In this document: piece by piece, positions 11,820-24,197 of the stretch
Numbering within the stretch: position 1 is the first letter of the stretch
How the letters are laid out: every line of letters begins with the position of its first letter
Source of the DNA: Antitrichia curtipendula
Lineage: Eukaryota; Streptophyta; Bryopsida; Hypnales; Leucodontaceae
Direction of reading: 5' to 3'
Length of the DNA stretch: 64,000 nucleotides
Assembly: GCA_951230915.1 (NCBI GenBank)
Contig: OX579634.1
Coordinates: forward strand, 53,271,570 to 53,335,569
Translations under genes and position numbers: made by a program
The notes under the pieces: model-generated
Databases searched by the model: none
Told to the model about the DNA's origin: nothing
The model's input: the letters and a program-made list of their open reading frames with translations, nothing else

Positions 11820-13221
11820 TTTTCTGGCCATGCAAAGCATTCTCCGATCAAATTTTCAAACCTTGCAGTGGAAGCTTTGTCCATAGAGAAGACAAACATT
11901 CCAGGAGGTTCGGAAGCACGTCCACCCGCGGTCAAGGAGTCCAAAAAAGCTAAGAGGAAAAGAATAATGGAACCTTTTGCAATCTCTCCATTGAAAAAAC
12001 AAAATGTAGGAAGAACCCCCCTTGATGCAAGTCTGCCTCTAACCAAGCGAAAGGTGAAACCAATCCACGATCTTAACCCCTAAAGGACCATTGTCCCCTC
12101 GGGGGACAAATGAGTTTTCGGGCAGGTACCTACAAGCTGAAATTTTCTCCTGATTTTTTGAAACTTTTTTTGGAGGTAGAAAATCTGATTAGCTTTATGG
12201 GAATATAATTTTTTTCACATTCGGTGCCCGGGAAAAAAAGTTATGCCCAAATAAGCTCAAAACAGGGGTTGAGGGGTAGCAAAAAAAATTTGCGATTTAT
12301 TTATTTATTTTTTCTAATATTTTTTTCTTATAGATTATATTTTTGTCTATCTGAAAAGCTTTGATTTATTTCATTTGGATTTTTTATGAGAATGTTATGG
12401 ACAAGCTTGTTTTTCGGGCACTTAGAGCATCTTCCTGAAAAAATAACTTGTAGGATTCATTTCTGAATGTAATTTTTATAATTTTTCAAAAAAAAAAGTT
12501 CCACAAGGTTTAGTTTTTTTGCTAAAACAATCTCACCATTGGGATTAGTAATTTTTAATTCCATATAAAAAATATTAATATTTTAGATTTTCTTTCTATC
12601 TTGTACCTACTTCTCCTTAACAGTTTTTTTAATAATGAAAATTAATTTTTTTTGGATTTTTTTTTTCCCCTAGACTCTCAACTCAATTCTCCACTATAAA
12701 GATTAAACGCTCAAAACTCTGTAGTGCAAAATATTTAAGTTAAAAATGTTCAAAGTCATAAAATCTAGTCCCGCAATGTGCTGAAAAACTTGTTTTTTTC
12801 ACTTTAAACGCAGATATCTTGCAAACTGTGCGGTCAAAAATTCTGAAATTTTTTCCATACATTTTCATACTAGTTAGGTATAAGATTCTACGGTTAGATG
12901 TGAAAAAAAAACAATTTTCAATTTTTTTTACTCTTTGCTATAGAAATGGCAGTTTTGAGTGTTTTTTGGCAGAAAAATGGCCTTGGTCCTTTAGGGGTTA
13001 AGGGAGGTATTGGAAAGTCTCTAGTAAAAGTCAAAAGGGATCATAAGTTAGGTAGACCATTGAGATCAGGCGCATCGAAACAAGTACAGGAAGGAGGGAA
13101 GATTGTACAATCTTCATCAAATAGTATGCAAAATTCATCCAGTGACGATGATTCCGGATGGGATACAACAGTTCATAGTAGCGGGGCTGAAGTCAAAGGA
13201 GATAGTGACTACCAGCCATAG
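11820..13221 (+). pseudogene. BED-hAT transposase copy 1, C-terminal tail (split by a TTAA element)
   Basis: The frame runs from FSGHAKHSPIKF through a basic stretch (KESKKAKRKR) to IHDL at 12072. It is then broken by the insertion at 12077-12997 and resumes at 13002 as KGGIGKSLVKVK, ending GDSDYQP at 13221. One TTAA copy joins the halves in frame (CTT AAG). The terminal GDSDYQ motif recurs as GDSDYR near the end of hAT copy 2, which confirms that this tail belongs to the gene. Confidence 0.75.
12077..12997. mobile_element. TTAA-flanked element, copy 1 (MITE-like)
   Basis: Ends are CCCCTAAAGGACCATTG and TTGGTCCTTTAGGGG, an inverted repeat of at least 14 bases. TTAA is duplicated at 12073-12076 and 12998-13001. 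There is no coding capacity. The left part has GGGGGACAAATGAG. The right part has a conserved block (12810-12905) with CTTGCAAACTGTGCGGTCAA and ATTCTGAAATTTTTTCC, shared with copies at 19.0, 28.7 and 39.1 kb. TTAA duplication and CCC-starting ends resemble piggyBac, Kolobok or Sola3; the superfamily is not decided. Confidence 0.85.
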
Positions 13222-13404
13222 TCCATAAAGATTGAGAAGATGTAAACTTGGGTGTTTAGTTTTTCCCCCTAAATACATTATGTTATCACAATTCATTGTT
13301 TGAACTTTAAATTTGTAATACAAATTTGCTCATTCATGTTGTGCACACCATCAAAATTTTGTTTTTTCAAATACCTTAAAACTAGCAAAGAATTTGGACT
13401 GTCT

Positions 13405-13575
13405 GTCTACTTGTCCGCCCATCCGCCCGTCCGCCTCATGGCTCGTCCGCGCCTTGGTCACCTCCGTCCGACAGGCGGACGGTCCGACCGCCCGTCTGCC
13501 TCGTGGCCCGTCCGCGCCTTGGTCACTTCCATCCGACAAGCGGATGATCCGACCGCCTATCGGACCATCCCAGTT
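13405..13575. repeat. GTCCG minisatellite array 2
   Basis: Short array of CCGCCCGTCCGCCTC-like and CGCGCCTTGGTCAC words, about 190 bases past the end of hAT copy 1. It may be the other subterminal array of the hAT element. Confidence 0.75.
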
Positions 13576-14564
13576 TATGTTTTTTTCTCATTTAGTGCAG
13601 CATAGGATTCCTGAAATGGCCAGGTCATCTCCAAAGAGTGTGCCTTCATGACAACAAGCATCCAATGTGAATACTTCAAAGACATTGAACTCCTCATGGG
13701 TCAAACATCAAACTTCATTCTTCAATGTGCACATCATATTTTTAGGTGCAATCTTGAAATTAAACATCTCAATGATATTTTGAAATGACCATCTTGAAAG
13801 ATCAAAATGAAATGCTATCTATAGTTCTAAATTTTTTTTTCTAAATTTTTGATGATAGATTGTAGATTTAATTATATTCAAAAATTTATTTGGATTTTAA
13901 TCATATATTACTATATATTGTAAGACATCTCAATTTTAAAATAATTGTTTTTATGAAGATATTTGTCGAAGTAAGTCAAATCCGACTTCATGTCATGAAA
14001 CTAAAAACAATTGCTATGTACTTATATAATACTATTGCATCAAAGTCACAATCTTCTAAGATATTTGTATGCAAAGTTCTAATATAGGATTTAGGATTTA
14101 GGGTTTAGGGGTCATGTCATTCATATAAATGTTGTCCAAATTAGAAGTGTATTTTGAAAATGGATGTGTGATAATATTTTGATGTAATATTAAAAAATCA
14201 TTTTGGTCATGATAGTATAGATTGATACCTAATTACCTCCTTATAAGAAATTGCCCCATTCAATGTCAAATAATGTTGTCAAAAATCATTTGGAGTTATA
14301 TGTTGCAGACTTGCGGTCTTGCGGAGTGCGGATTATGAAGTTAGAAAAAGCATATAGAGTTGTCTTATGTTTCTAGAATTCAAAATTCTTTATTCAAAAC
14401 TGATATCAAAGAATATTAATTGTCTATTAGAATATTTTTTTCATTGGGATTAACAATTCTTCAATTCTTCCAAAAGTTATTCGCGTATTATTTTTCATTT
14501 AATAGTGCACCAATTTCTACTTCACAAATTTTAAAAAATGAATGTATAGTTCTTTTGAGTTTAA
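13576..14564. other. AT-rich spacer with one telomere-like word
   Basis: No gene seen. GGATTTAGGGTTTAGGGG occurs at about 14091-14111. Confidence 0.5.
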
Positions 14565-15053
14565 CCTCTAAAGTCCCATTGTCTCATTGGGAGACAAAAT
14601 GGATATCAGATTTTTAGGCAGGCTCCTATGGCCTCAATATTTTTTGTAATTTTCTGAGTTTTTTTGGTATCTTTTAGAATAAATAACTTGAAGTATTCAT
14701 TTTTGAATTGAATTCTAAGAGTTAAAAAAAAAAAAAAAGTTTCATGAGGTCTAGATTCCTTGCTAGAACAATCTCAGAGTTGAAATTAGTATATTTCAAT
14801 TCTATCTTACTATCTTAGAGCTATTAATGATTTAATTTATCCTTCAATCTTGAATCTACTTCTACAGTTCTACATAACAATTTTTTAATGAGTGAAAACT
14901 AAGTGTTTCTTTTTAAATATCTTTTTTTTAGATTCTCAACTCAATTGTTTATCATATAAAATTAGACATTCACCATCACTAGAGTAGCCTTTTTTAGTTA
15001 AAAAGGTTCATCGCAAAAAAATGTAGTTAAGCAAGGTGCCTAAAAAGTAGGGG
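14565..15053. mobile_element. TTAA-flanked element, copy 2 (internally deleted)
   Basis: Starts CCTCTAAAGTCCCATTGTC and ends GTAGGGG, with TTAA at 14561-14564 and 15054-15057. The left part (GGGAGACAAAATGG, then GGCAGGCTCCTATGGCCTC) matches copies 1 and 4. The conserved right-hand block is missing, so this is a deletion derivative. Confidence 0.7.
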
Positions 15054-15769
15054 TTAAACATTTCACATTTAATCATTTATTCATAACTCAATTGCCTAAA
15101 TTTTGGCTAAAATGCACAAGGTGAAAGACGTACGTGAATATTCCTCAAAGGGTTGAATGACCAAACATCCCAATTTAGAAAAGCTAGAGAAGTAAACATT
15201 TAATTTTTAAATTCCATGCACAATGGCACATTGGTGAATTCTTTGAGGTATAAATTCATTCAACTAATGTGGGACAATGGTGTTGATAAAGTTACATAAA
15301 AAGTCTATTGTTGAATTTGTTTAACAAAATATATTCACATAAGAAATTAAATATTGACTTCAAAGCTTTATTTGCGAACTTGTGCGTGCTATGAATTCAA
15401 GAAACACCTAAACCCAATCAAGAATCCTCAAGTTAAGTTCTTAATTGAAGATGGTCCATATATTTCTTGAGGAACTTAATTTGCATTTGTTTTCATATTT
15501 TAAATTAGTTATGATTTCTTACATTTGTGACTTTAGAGTACAATTTAGGACTTAGGTTTTAGGGTATAGGGTTTAGGGTAGGATTTAGGGTATAGGGTTT
15601 AGGATGTAGGATTTAATATATAAGATTGAAGATCATTGCATTAAAAAAACGCTGGAGTTCTATTTAATGATTCAAGTTCTTTAAGTAAGAAAGTGAATCT
15701 CGATGAGATTTTTGTCTTTCCCATCCTTGTCATTATTTGTTGGTCGAGGTCGTTTTAGGAGTCAGATGA
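15054..15769. other. AT-rich spacer with telomere-like repeats
   Basis: No gene seen. Degenerate TTTAGGG repeats lie at about 15545-15620. Confidence 0.5.
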
Positions 15770-16200
15770 TGCAGCCGTCCGCCTGGTCGGACGACCTCGA
15801 AAAATCTCTTAGTTTGATCTCTACTTGAGAGGGGCTGTCCGATCAGGCGGATTGCCCAGGGCGGATGGCCCAAGGCGGACGGCAGCTGTCCGATTCATCG
15901 AGGCCGTCCGATGAGTCGGACGGTCCTGATGAGGCGGACGGTCCTTTTGATGTGGACGACTGTCTGTCCGCGTCGTCTTGTCCGCCCGATCAGGCGGATG
16001 GTCGAGGCGTCCGCCTTCGATTTTAGGGTCGGACGGTCCAGAGTGGACAGCGGACGTCCGATGAGTCGGACGGGTGGCGTCTGACTGATCGGACGGTCCT
16101 GACGAGGCGGACGATGATCCGTCCGCCTTGTCGGGTCCATCCGATCAGGCGGACGGTCGAGGCGTCCGCCTTGCATAAAAGAGTCGGACGGCCCGTCCGC
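15770..16200. repeat. GTCCG minisatellite array 3 (upstream of kinase copy 1)
   Basis: Dense GGCGGACGGTC, GTCCGATGAGTCGGACG and GATCAGGCGGA units in both orientations, ending about 215 bases before the kinase start. Confidence 0.85.
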
Positions 16201-16416
16201 TCCTCACTTTTATCTTCCCCCTTGTGTGATGCAAGAGAGAGCGGAGAGCTTGGTGGTTTATCCTCCATTGGCTCCTTTCTAAGGGAAGATAAGAGTGTGA
16301 TTTTTAGGGGATACTTGTTGCTTTTTTTTTCTAGATTTCGTGTATGATCATTTGGCAAATCGTATATTGCCTTGTGGATTACAAATTGCAAGTGCACTTC
16401 TAAACGTGATTTCATC

Positions 16417-17904
16417 ATGATGCCGAGACCAAAGAAGGCTGCAAAGGACAAACGAGTGAAGCCGGACAGTGAGGCAAGTATGGACGCTCCCTCTCTCGCT
16501 TGCAAAGCATTTCTCATTGAGTGCATTGTCAATTTTTATGAGTCGGAAACCACTGCGTCGTTGTATACCAAATATGCAAGGTATGAAGACAAGTGCCCAG
16601 CTAAATTCAAGGGAAATATGGTACAAAAGTTCATGGATGCTTTAAACGTACCCTACTGGATTCATGAAATGGAGAGTAAGGGCTTTCAACAATTTTTGAA
16701 GAACAAGGTCCATGATGCATTGTGGAATGCAAAGGTGATCTTAGAGAAGTATGGGAAGCAACATTGCATAGGTGATGGCGCTTTTGAACATGTCATGTTG
16801 AGGGCAGACTTGTTTGTTCGCCAGTGCGCCCCTTTTGCAAAGAATCGAAATAGGCGAGGTTCAATGGGTTGGTGGAATAGTGATGAGGGACTTGTGGAGT
16901 TGCAACGTGGGCGACGACATCTCTTAGCGCTTTCGGAAACAACAAGGATGATTCCACAAGATGATCAAATCCTGAGGGGTGGATACGCAACAATTCGGAG
17001 GGTCCGAATTGAAGGATGTCGTGAGATACCCACATTTTGGGAGTTCGCAGCGAAGGTATCTCATCAACAACGCTTACGACCTCCGCTCGCAAGGTTGGAA
17101 CACCAAAACGAGTCAATGGCAGTGAGAATTCCACATGATGGAGTTATTCGGTTTTCTGCTGTTCATGCAACGCAAAACGAAGGGTACTTGTATTGGTGGA
17201 AGGGCGGAACATTGAAGCAAATGTTAAAATTGGATAAGGAATATTCCGATAACATTGGCATTCGGTTGGCTTATTCTCAACCGACCCCGGAAGAGGTGAC
17301 CAAAGCTTTTTTTCTTGGTCGTTGGAGGAAGAAGCGCACAGAGCTTGCATGGGCATTGGTGCACCTCATGAATGCAGTGCACAGCGTTGGACATTTACAC
17401 AATGATCTTTCACTGGACAACATTATGTTTCACTTTCCCAATGATGAGTCACGTGTTTACATTGGAGTTTGCGATTGGAGCATGACTACTTTACGTAATG
17501 AACCAATGAAGTCCTTATACACGTTCACCTCTCAGAGTGAGCGGACTGAGACCTTGAAAAAGAGGTGGTGGGTGGACCCTTCTATTGCATACTTGCATAG
17601 AAGAGATGCGGATGTGTCAATGATACCGAATTTATCACGTAAATCGGAGGAATATACAGTTGGTCGAATAGCTCAAGCCATCAACAATGGTTGCATGTCG
17701 GCGGACTATGTGAGCTTACATCGAGAAAATGAAGGACATACAAGATTTAGCCATGAAGATTTGGCAAAGATTTTTCACCTTTACTTGGAGCGCCTTTGTG
17801 ATTCGGTGATTGATTCTCGTGGTAACTTGTCCGAAATCATCCATCGATTTATTAATAATTACAACTCGCCTATTCCGGATGAATACTTCCGCCACTCATA
17901 TTAG
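16417..17904 (+). CDS. Protein-kinase-like gene, copy 1 (intact frame)
   Basis: A 495-residue frame from MMPRPKKAAKDK; an upstream ATG at 16372 adds 15 residues. The N-terminal 180 residues match no domain I know. The kinase core follows: a glycine-loop-like LRGGYATIRRV (about 186-196), a likely ATP lysine in FAAKVSH (about 213), WWKGGTLKQML (hinge region), and the catalytic loop HNDLSLDN, with Asp about 330 and Asn about 335 in the place of HRDxxxxN. The metal-binding DFG is CDWS (Asp about 353), and RWWVDP stands where the P+1/APE region lies. The key Lys, Asp, Asn and Asp are present, so catalysis is possible. The gene is preceded by array 3 and has a relative at 36.4-38.0 kb that also follows an array. 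It is the only cargo gene with an unbroken frame. Its target is unknown. Confidence 0.82.
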   Translation: MMPRPKKAAKDKRVKPDSEASMDAPSLACKAFLIECIVNFYESETTASLYTKYARYEDKCPAKFKGNMVQKFMDALNVPYWIHEMESKGFQQFLKNKVHDALWNAKVILEKYGKQHCIGDGAFEHVMLRADLFVRQCAPFAKNRNRRGSMGWWNSDEGLVELQRGRRHLLALSETTRMIPQDDQILRGGYATIRRVRIEGCREIPTFWEFAAKVSHQQRLRPPLARLEHQNESMAVRIPHDGVIRFSAVHATQNEGYLYWWKGGTLKQMLKLDKEYSDNIGIRLAYSQPTPEEVTKAFFLGRWRKKRTELAWALVHLMNAVHSVGHLHNDLSLDNIMFHFPNDESRVYIGVCDWSMTTLRNEPMKSLYTFTSQSERTETLKKRWWVDPSIAYLHRRDADVSMIPNLSRKSEEYTVGRIAQAINNGCMSADYVSLHRENEGHTRFSHEDLAKIFHLYLERLCDSVIDSRGNLSEIIHRFINNYNSPIPDEYFRHSY

Positions 17905-18251
17905 TGTCTATGGTGTTAGTGAACGACATAGAAGTGATAGAAAAATATAAGTATTAAATAAATGTAGAGGCGAGTACATAAATTTGCATGATTGTTTGCA
18001 AACTATTTAGTATATATATGCACCATCAATGTATGCCAATATATGTGCACCCTTATAATTGATATAAAATTTTGAAATGTTTGTGTGTTTTGAAACTTTC
18101 AATGTTCAATGTCTACCATCTATTTATGCATTCATCATATGTTTTGCTTGAAATCCTTGGATGAGAAGTGCAATGCAACAATTATTGTTGATGGATGTTA
18201 GCTTGGTATGGTTGGGTTCAAAATTGTATAATCAATGTTGAACACATATAA
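17905..18251. other. Spacer after kinase copy 1
   Basis: AT-rich 3' flank with nothing recognised. Confidence 0.5.
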
Positions 18252-19185
18252 CCCCTAAAAGACCAAAGTGGTTTTTTTGGCAACATAGCAATTTTGGGCA
18301 GTTCACTACAAATGGAATTTATATTTTTTTTCTTTGAAATTTTCATACAACACGTGCCTGAGGAGTAGCTTTAAGGCCCAACAATTCTCATAAATTTTGA
18401 CTACATGGTTAAAAAGTTATTGCATGAAATGTCATTTTCAGTCCTTGGTGAGTAGCACGGGCAGCAAAAAAATATTCTTCAAAAATCACTTTTTAAGAAA
18501 ATAAAAATTTGAAATTGGTTCTTTAGATTTATATGTACGTGGGAAGCTTTGAATCATTCCATTTAGATCTATGAGTCAAAAGTTATGAGGATTCTTAGTT
18601 TAAGGGTAGTTATGGAATTTCAACTCTAAAATAAACTTTGAAGTCTTTTATTTAACTGAATTTTCAATATTTTTGAAAAAAAATAAAAACATTGGGTGTA
18701 GATTGTTTATTACAACATTACAACCGTTGGATTGGCATTTTTCAATTCCATAAATAAATTCTTCACAATTTAGTGTTATGAATCATTCTCTACCTCTTCC
18801 TACTTACTATTTTTTTCCTATATGTTGTACAATTCCAAATGATCTGAAAATTTTCAAGCATGTAGCCAACTTGCCTTCAAGAATAAATCCAAAGAGTAAC
18901 CACCATTTTGGACATTTTTTCATACAAATGTGACCTTGTGAAGGGCAGCTGCCCGTTTTTTCGCAGGGACAAAAAAAGGATTTTTGTCAATTCAAACACT
19001 ATTATCTTGCAATCCACATGGTGGAAAATTCTGAAATTTTTTCTACATCTTCTTAAACAAGTTTACTACAAGATCCTATGGTTACATGTGTCCAAGAATG
19101 TTTTTTTTCTAAAATTTGACACTAGTATTAGAAATGGCAATTTTGGAGCGTTTTTGGTGAAAACATAGTCAAAAACGATTAGGAG
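18252..19185. mobile_element. TTAA-type element, copy 3
   Basis: Starts CCCCTAAAAGACCAAAG and ends GATTAGGAG, flanked by ATAA at 18248-18251 and 19186-19189. The shared block near 19000-19095 has TCTTGCAATCCACATGGT, ATTCTGAAATTTTTTC and AAGATCCTATGGTTACATGT. It lies between the convergent kinase and KDVDW genes. Confidence 0.7.
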
Positions 19186-19575
19186 ATAATGATAATAGAA
19201 TTTCATCGTACGCAAATATTTTTATATTGAAAAGCAATACAGTTGATACTTGAACGATATCGCTATGATGATACCATGTACCAACCTCCAAATACATTTT
19301 AATACAATATATTTACATCAAAGTATTTTAGTACGTAAATGCTATTCGCCGAGATGCCGATATTTTTATACTATGATTGCCACACTCCATAATCCAATGG
19401 CAAAAGATTCCAAGGCCCACTTGATTGTGAGACAACGACTAAAATAGCTCTACCTACTTTACTCGGAATCTGAATGGATGTCATCTCTACGTTTTGGTGG
19501 TGTGGAACCGGATCCATAAGTGCCAAGATATGGTCCTCCGCCCCAAGTGCATTTATAGTCGCTTTGCGTAGCTCC
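19186..19575. other. Spacer, 3' flank of the KDVDW gene
   Basis: AT-rich, no gene seen. Confidence 0.45.
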
Positions 19576-20359
19576 TTAATTGGGATTTCCATAATAAGGA
19601 CCTCCAAAAGTTGGAGGAGGAACTACATCATGGTGCTGAGACCTTCCTTGCCTTGGTTCAACATGACGAGAGCCTGTGTGACGCTCATATGAACCACCCG
19701 TAGTAGATCCGGAATAGTATTGGGAGCCTCCTTGACTAGATCCAAAATCATGTGTGGTTCCATGGCTTCTTTCTGGGTTGTAATAAGTACCTCGGGGGTC
19801 GTTAGCGTAGTGTAAGACCCTTTGACCATCTTGTGAACCAGATGCAGTACGATCATGTTGGTAGAACCTGTCATGCCCGTGACCCTGACCCCAATCCTCC
19901 ATGCTTCTACGCATAGCTTCTTGCATTTGTTGATTGAACTCGATGTCTTTCCGAGCTTCTTGACGCTCATGTCCCACTGTAAATGTTACGGGTGCTGGAT
20001 TATCTTCTACATCATCGTTGTCCGACCATTCCTCCTCAGCATCCGGCAATACAACTGGTGGAAATCCACACTGCCCTCGATTGGACCACATTTGCATACA
20101 ATCACTCGGTTGAGTCCAACTCGTATAAATAACAGCGTCAGGGCGCTTCATATTGTCAACATTTTTCCCGTAAATTATGCGCCAGTCTACATCTTTGTGG
20201 AGTACAATCTCTGCCCAAACCATGGCCATGTTGGAATAATTCATAACATTTGGTTTGGAGTCAAGCAGCTTAGCGCACCGCGTTACTTCCTCGTATCGGT
20301 GCACAAAGTGTTGGCTCTGGCACGTGGAAATTTGTCCTTCCCAGCAACGAATTTGCTTG
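19576..20359 (-). pseudogene. KDVDW-domain gene, 3' part (split by the CACTA element)
   Basis: Read on the minus strand this is the C-terminal part of a gene whose 5' part is at 58708-58508. It carries a CQSQHF...RYEEVTRCAKLL...MAMVWAEI segment and then HKDVDW. The gene at 29.2-31.5 kb has CQHPHF...MAYAEVF and GKDVDW in the same order, so the two share a domain not known to me. A low-complexity tail rich in G, S, Y, H and Q follows (repeated YY and GGS motifs). The frame is open up to the CACTA end at 20360 with no start codon needed there. With one TTG target copy it joins the 58.5 kb part in frame. Confidence 0.78.
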
Positions 20360-21440
20360 CACTACAAGAAAACGGCCAAAATTGTGACTGCAAAACGTGA
20401 CTGCGCTGATTTTGCGACTGCAACGCCACTTCACCTCCCTAATTGCACCCGCGGAGGAGGATCCAAAGTGCTGCAGTCATTCTCCAGTCGCGACAGTGAC
20501 TGCGGGATGAACAGAAAACGCACTGTTTACTTCATCCACAGCGTTCTGTCTAGAGGGGCGACGATGCAGTGACGTGGCGAATTGAAACGCGACTGCAGTA
20601 GGCCAAGTCATTGTTCAGTTATAATGTTCCGGATTTTGCGACTTTAGCGCGACTAAGAAGTGACTTGAAAATGACTGCAGCGCCACGGAGTCACAAAGTC
20701 GGCGTTTTCTTTTACATATGGATAAAGAAAAGGATGTGGCCTCGTGGTACAGGAAAGATAGGGTGAGCACAGTTTCCGATATGTGACTACAGTATGACTG
20801 CATTATGATTGGCGCTATATTTTAGTATTAAATAAGAAGAGAGGCAGTTCATGCAAGTTGGAAAATTGGGATACCGGGGTTTAGGAATGTCTGAATGAAT
20901 GCAAGTCACCTAAGATGTCTCACAAATGTACCGTAAATGAATTAATTTTAGAAGAGAAAGGTCTGCAAGCCTTATTACTTCTATTTCAGAGATTGAAGAT
21001 TAGTTGAAGAACGATATAATTCCTTTCATTCGAGAGGTTGTCGTGTGGTGGACATATATTGGACGGAATCATTGACGTGAAAATCGATTTAGGGATATTG
21101 TTGCCAATGTTTCATGCGCTTCTACACCTGTTGTTAATGTTAGGGTTTGCATTAAAGCACAAGCTGTATGGAAACGTTTAAAGTTGTTGGGGCCAGAACT
21201 TGTCCATGCTTCATGACTCCATGAATGAAAAAAAAGGGAACATGGCCATCTGATTACCAAGTAAATGGGAAGACACTCAAGATGGTAGAGGAGACGATGG
21301 TCAGGTTGCAATTGCAGGCGACGTGACTTCACTGTGACTGGGGAATGACTTTGTCTGTCACGTAACTACACTATGACTGCGGCGAGTCTGTCACGTAACT
21401 AGACAGTGACTGGTACATGACTTCACTTCGGAAAGTGATT
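20360..21440. repeat. CACTA left terminus and subterminal repeats
   Basis: The terminal CACTACAAGAAAA is followed by many GTGACTGCA, TGACTGCG and CGCGACTGCAG words in both orientations to about 20820, and again at 21320-21440. Such subterminal repeats bind TNPA-type proteins in the En/Spm family. Confidence 0.8.
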
Positions 21441-22316
21441 CGGGTTGTATTACATGAAGCCAACGTCCTCCAATGTGGAGACCTGCCTCACTGCTGCATG
21501 CATTTTCACTGTAGGAAAAATGCTCCTATCGACACAAACACAAGGGCAACATGACAGGCCATGTTTAGACAAGATGTGTGTACCTAATACCTCTCTTGCG
21601 CAAGTAAGTTCTCTTCCACAGATAATTCGATGGCTCTGACTAGATTGGCGATGGAACTTATACGTGGAAGTCGTTGGGGAGCAATGAGCCCTACAGCCTC
21701 CCCCGTAGTGATGATGAAGGCATTTGTGCGGTCCACAACTTCACGCTTGGAACGGGCTTCTTTATGTAAGACCACTTTCCAACCAGGTCTGTCAAGTGCA
21801 TCGGAGAAAAACACTTGCGTGGCTTGGCTGGGAAAGATGAATGGCTTTGCCATGCGAGGGAGTTTATGGCAGAAGTTCACCATAAGCAATCTTGTGTCAT
21901 CACGCACATATGTTGGATTCCCGCATGTATCATGCGGTTTCACCCATTCACACCGCAAGAGAATGATGCGCGTATGCAATGCGCCGTAATCTAGCTCCAA
22001 TATGTCCTTCAGCACGCCCACGTAGTTCACAGCGGACTTAGTAGCACCTCCTGCAGGCATTTTGAACATGGATGCTACACCGCTGTTGTAACTTACAAGT
22101 CGGACGGTTGTGTCATCTTCAACACGGAAGTGGTTTCCAAAGGCGGCAATGCGTGCGTACCGAGTTGCTCTCTGGGAAGGTTTCTTGCTCAAAAAGAAAC
22201 CATCGAGGTCGTCATTGTTCCGGCATTGAGGGTCAGACTGTAGCACGGCGTTCTCAATCCACTCTGCAAGGGGCGCTATTCCTGGATTTCTTCGTTCCTC
22301 CTGCATCCACTTACTG

Positions 22317-22674
22317 CAGGCAAAAAATCCCAACATTGAATGCGGTGTGGTTTTAGAACAGGGCAATGCATGGACTTACGATCACAGAAAGCAACATGAA
22401 GCGGTGCATTTTCTGTAAGGAGTCACTGAAAACACGACTTCAACACTACTTCACTGAGTCATTTATAAGTCGCACAGACTTGCTGAAGGCAGAACGTAAC
22501 TTCATCCTCACTTGAACACAACTTCGGAGTCCCAGAGGATCATACAACAGCCAATACATGGCGCCCAGGCGGTTTTAGTGACATGATTCAGGCAAATGAA
22601 GTACGGAGTGCTAAAACTTAGGAAACATTGTTTCATAAGGGCTGAATGGGAACTTATGCATACCAATCCTGCAT
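22317..22674 (-). other. Intron 2 of the TNP2 gene
   Basis: The minus-strand donor is GTATGC after QDW and the acceptor is CCTGCAG before KWMQEERR. The intron contains TGACTTCA-type words. Confidence 0.55.
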
Positions 22675-23556
22675 AACAGAGGCATTGGTCAACACATATT
22701 GATGGGCAATGTCTCGCAGCTCAGTAGTCATAACATATGGCTTCCCACCACATTAGAGGACCTCCTCGGCATCACCATACTCTTCGTCCTCATCCCACAC
22801 TCGTCTTTGCGTGGCCTCAAATTTATGGAGGTACTCAGTAACGAAGCCTATACACTCGTCTTTGAGGTAACCCTCCGCCATGCAAGCCTCAGGACGCGCC
22901 AAATTGCGCACATGATTCTTCAGTACCTTCATGTACCTTTCAACCGGGTACATCCACCTTGCACTCACCGGTCCACAAAGGTCTAACTCCTCGGCCAAGT
23001 GGTAGGGGAGGTGAGTCATTACGTCGAAAAATGAGGGCGGAAATTCTATCTCCAACAATGCCATGCTCTCTGCAACATCTTCTTGCAGGGATGTGAAGTC
23101 CGCTAGGTTGTAAACCTTTGTGCAAAGGCGACGAAAGACCTTGCACATACGCATGACAACCAGGCGTGGACCAGGCTGCATGAGACCTCTTAGTGCCAAT
23201 GGAAGAACCTCTTGCATCAAGACGTGGTAATCGTGTGACTTCAGCCCCCCAAAGTTCTTCTTGTGAATGCACTTGTCCAAGTCCGATCCATAGCCACTAG
23301 GGGTCTTCAACAACTCCAGGGTTCGCGCAAACTGATTGAATTCATCATCTGTTAGCACGTAGGACGCTCTGGGCTTCACCATCTTGCCTGGCCTTCGAGG
23401 ATTTGGAGTTAGCCATAAGCGCGGTCGTACATTGCGCCTTTGTAAATCCCGACGAACTTTGACTGTGTCCTTCTTCCCAGTTATGGTCTTCAGCAAATTC
23501 TTTGACAGGTTCATTTCGCAATGCATGACATCGAGTGTGTAGCGGATAAGAAGATG

Positions 23557-24197
23557 CTGTGAGGTAAAAAGCATTAAGACGGTCAGTAATCAGGGTGTCC
23601 GCAGCAAAGGCAGGAATGCTAATACACACATACTTTGTTCTTAGCAACCCTCACAGCGAAGTCAGTCTGAAGTCGTACCACAGTGAGGGGTGAGTAGTAC
23701 GTCTTCTGTACTACTACACAATGACTGCAGCGTGAATGAAAATACGTGACTCAGTTGTCTGGCAACCTGGCATTCAACGGCAAGTTTGAATTACACTATA
23801 GTAGTGGCAAGCATGCATGCACTACGGAAAGTGGATTAATGCGGTCCATTTGCATAGGGACAAGTGAGAAAAAGTAACCATTTCCTCCTCTCTACCTGGC
23901 ATCGTTTCTTTTTCATGGTGGACAACTTTCTTTACTATAAACATCTTGAACCTACATTCGGTCTGAGGTACTGAAAAAGAAAACCACGTTTTACGATTGA
24001 CATCTGCAAGAACGGAACGTACAGCGTGCAAGCACGTGTCTAATGCATTATAGTCACGTTGCTTAGCAGTTGTGCTAAAGACGTGTTGCGAAAGTGCGAC
24101 TTTTAAATGACTTCAATATGACTTCAACGATACTCTTAAATGACTTCAGTGCCTGGGTACGACTGCGGCATGACTCCAAAGACTGACGCAGACTCAC
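23557..24197 (-). other. Intron 1 of the TNP2 gene, rich in TGACTNCA words
   Basis: Bounded by GTGAGT and ACAG on the minus strand. It holds clusters of TGACTTCA and TGACTGCA words at 23690-23760 and 24060-24185, like those in the element ends. Confidence 0.8.
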
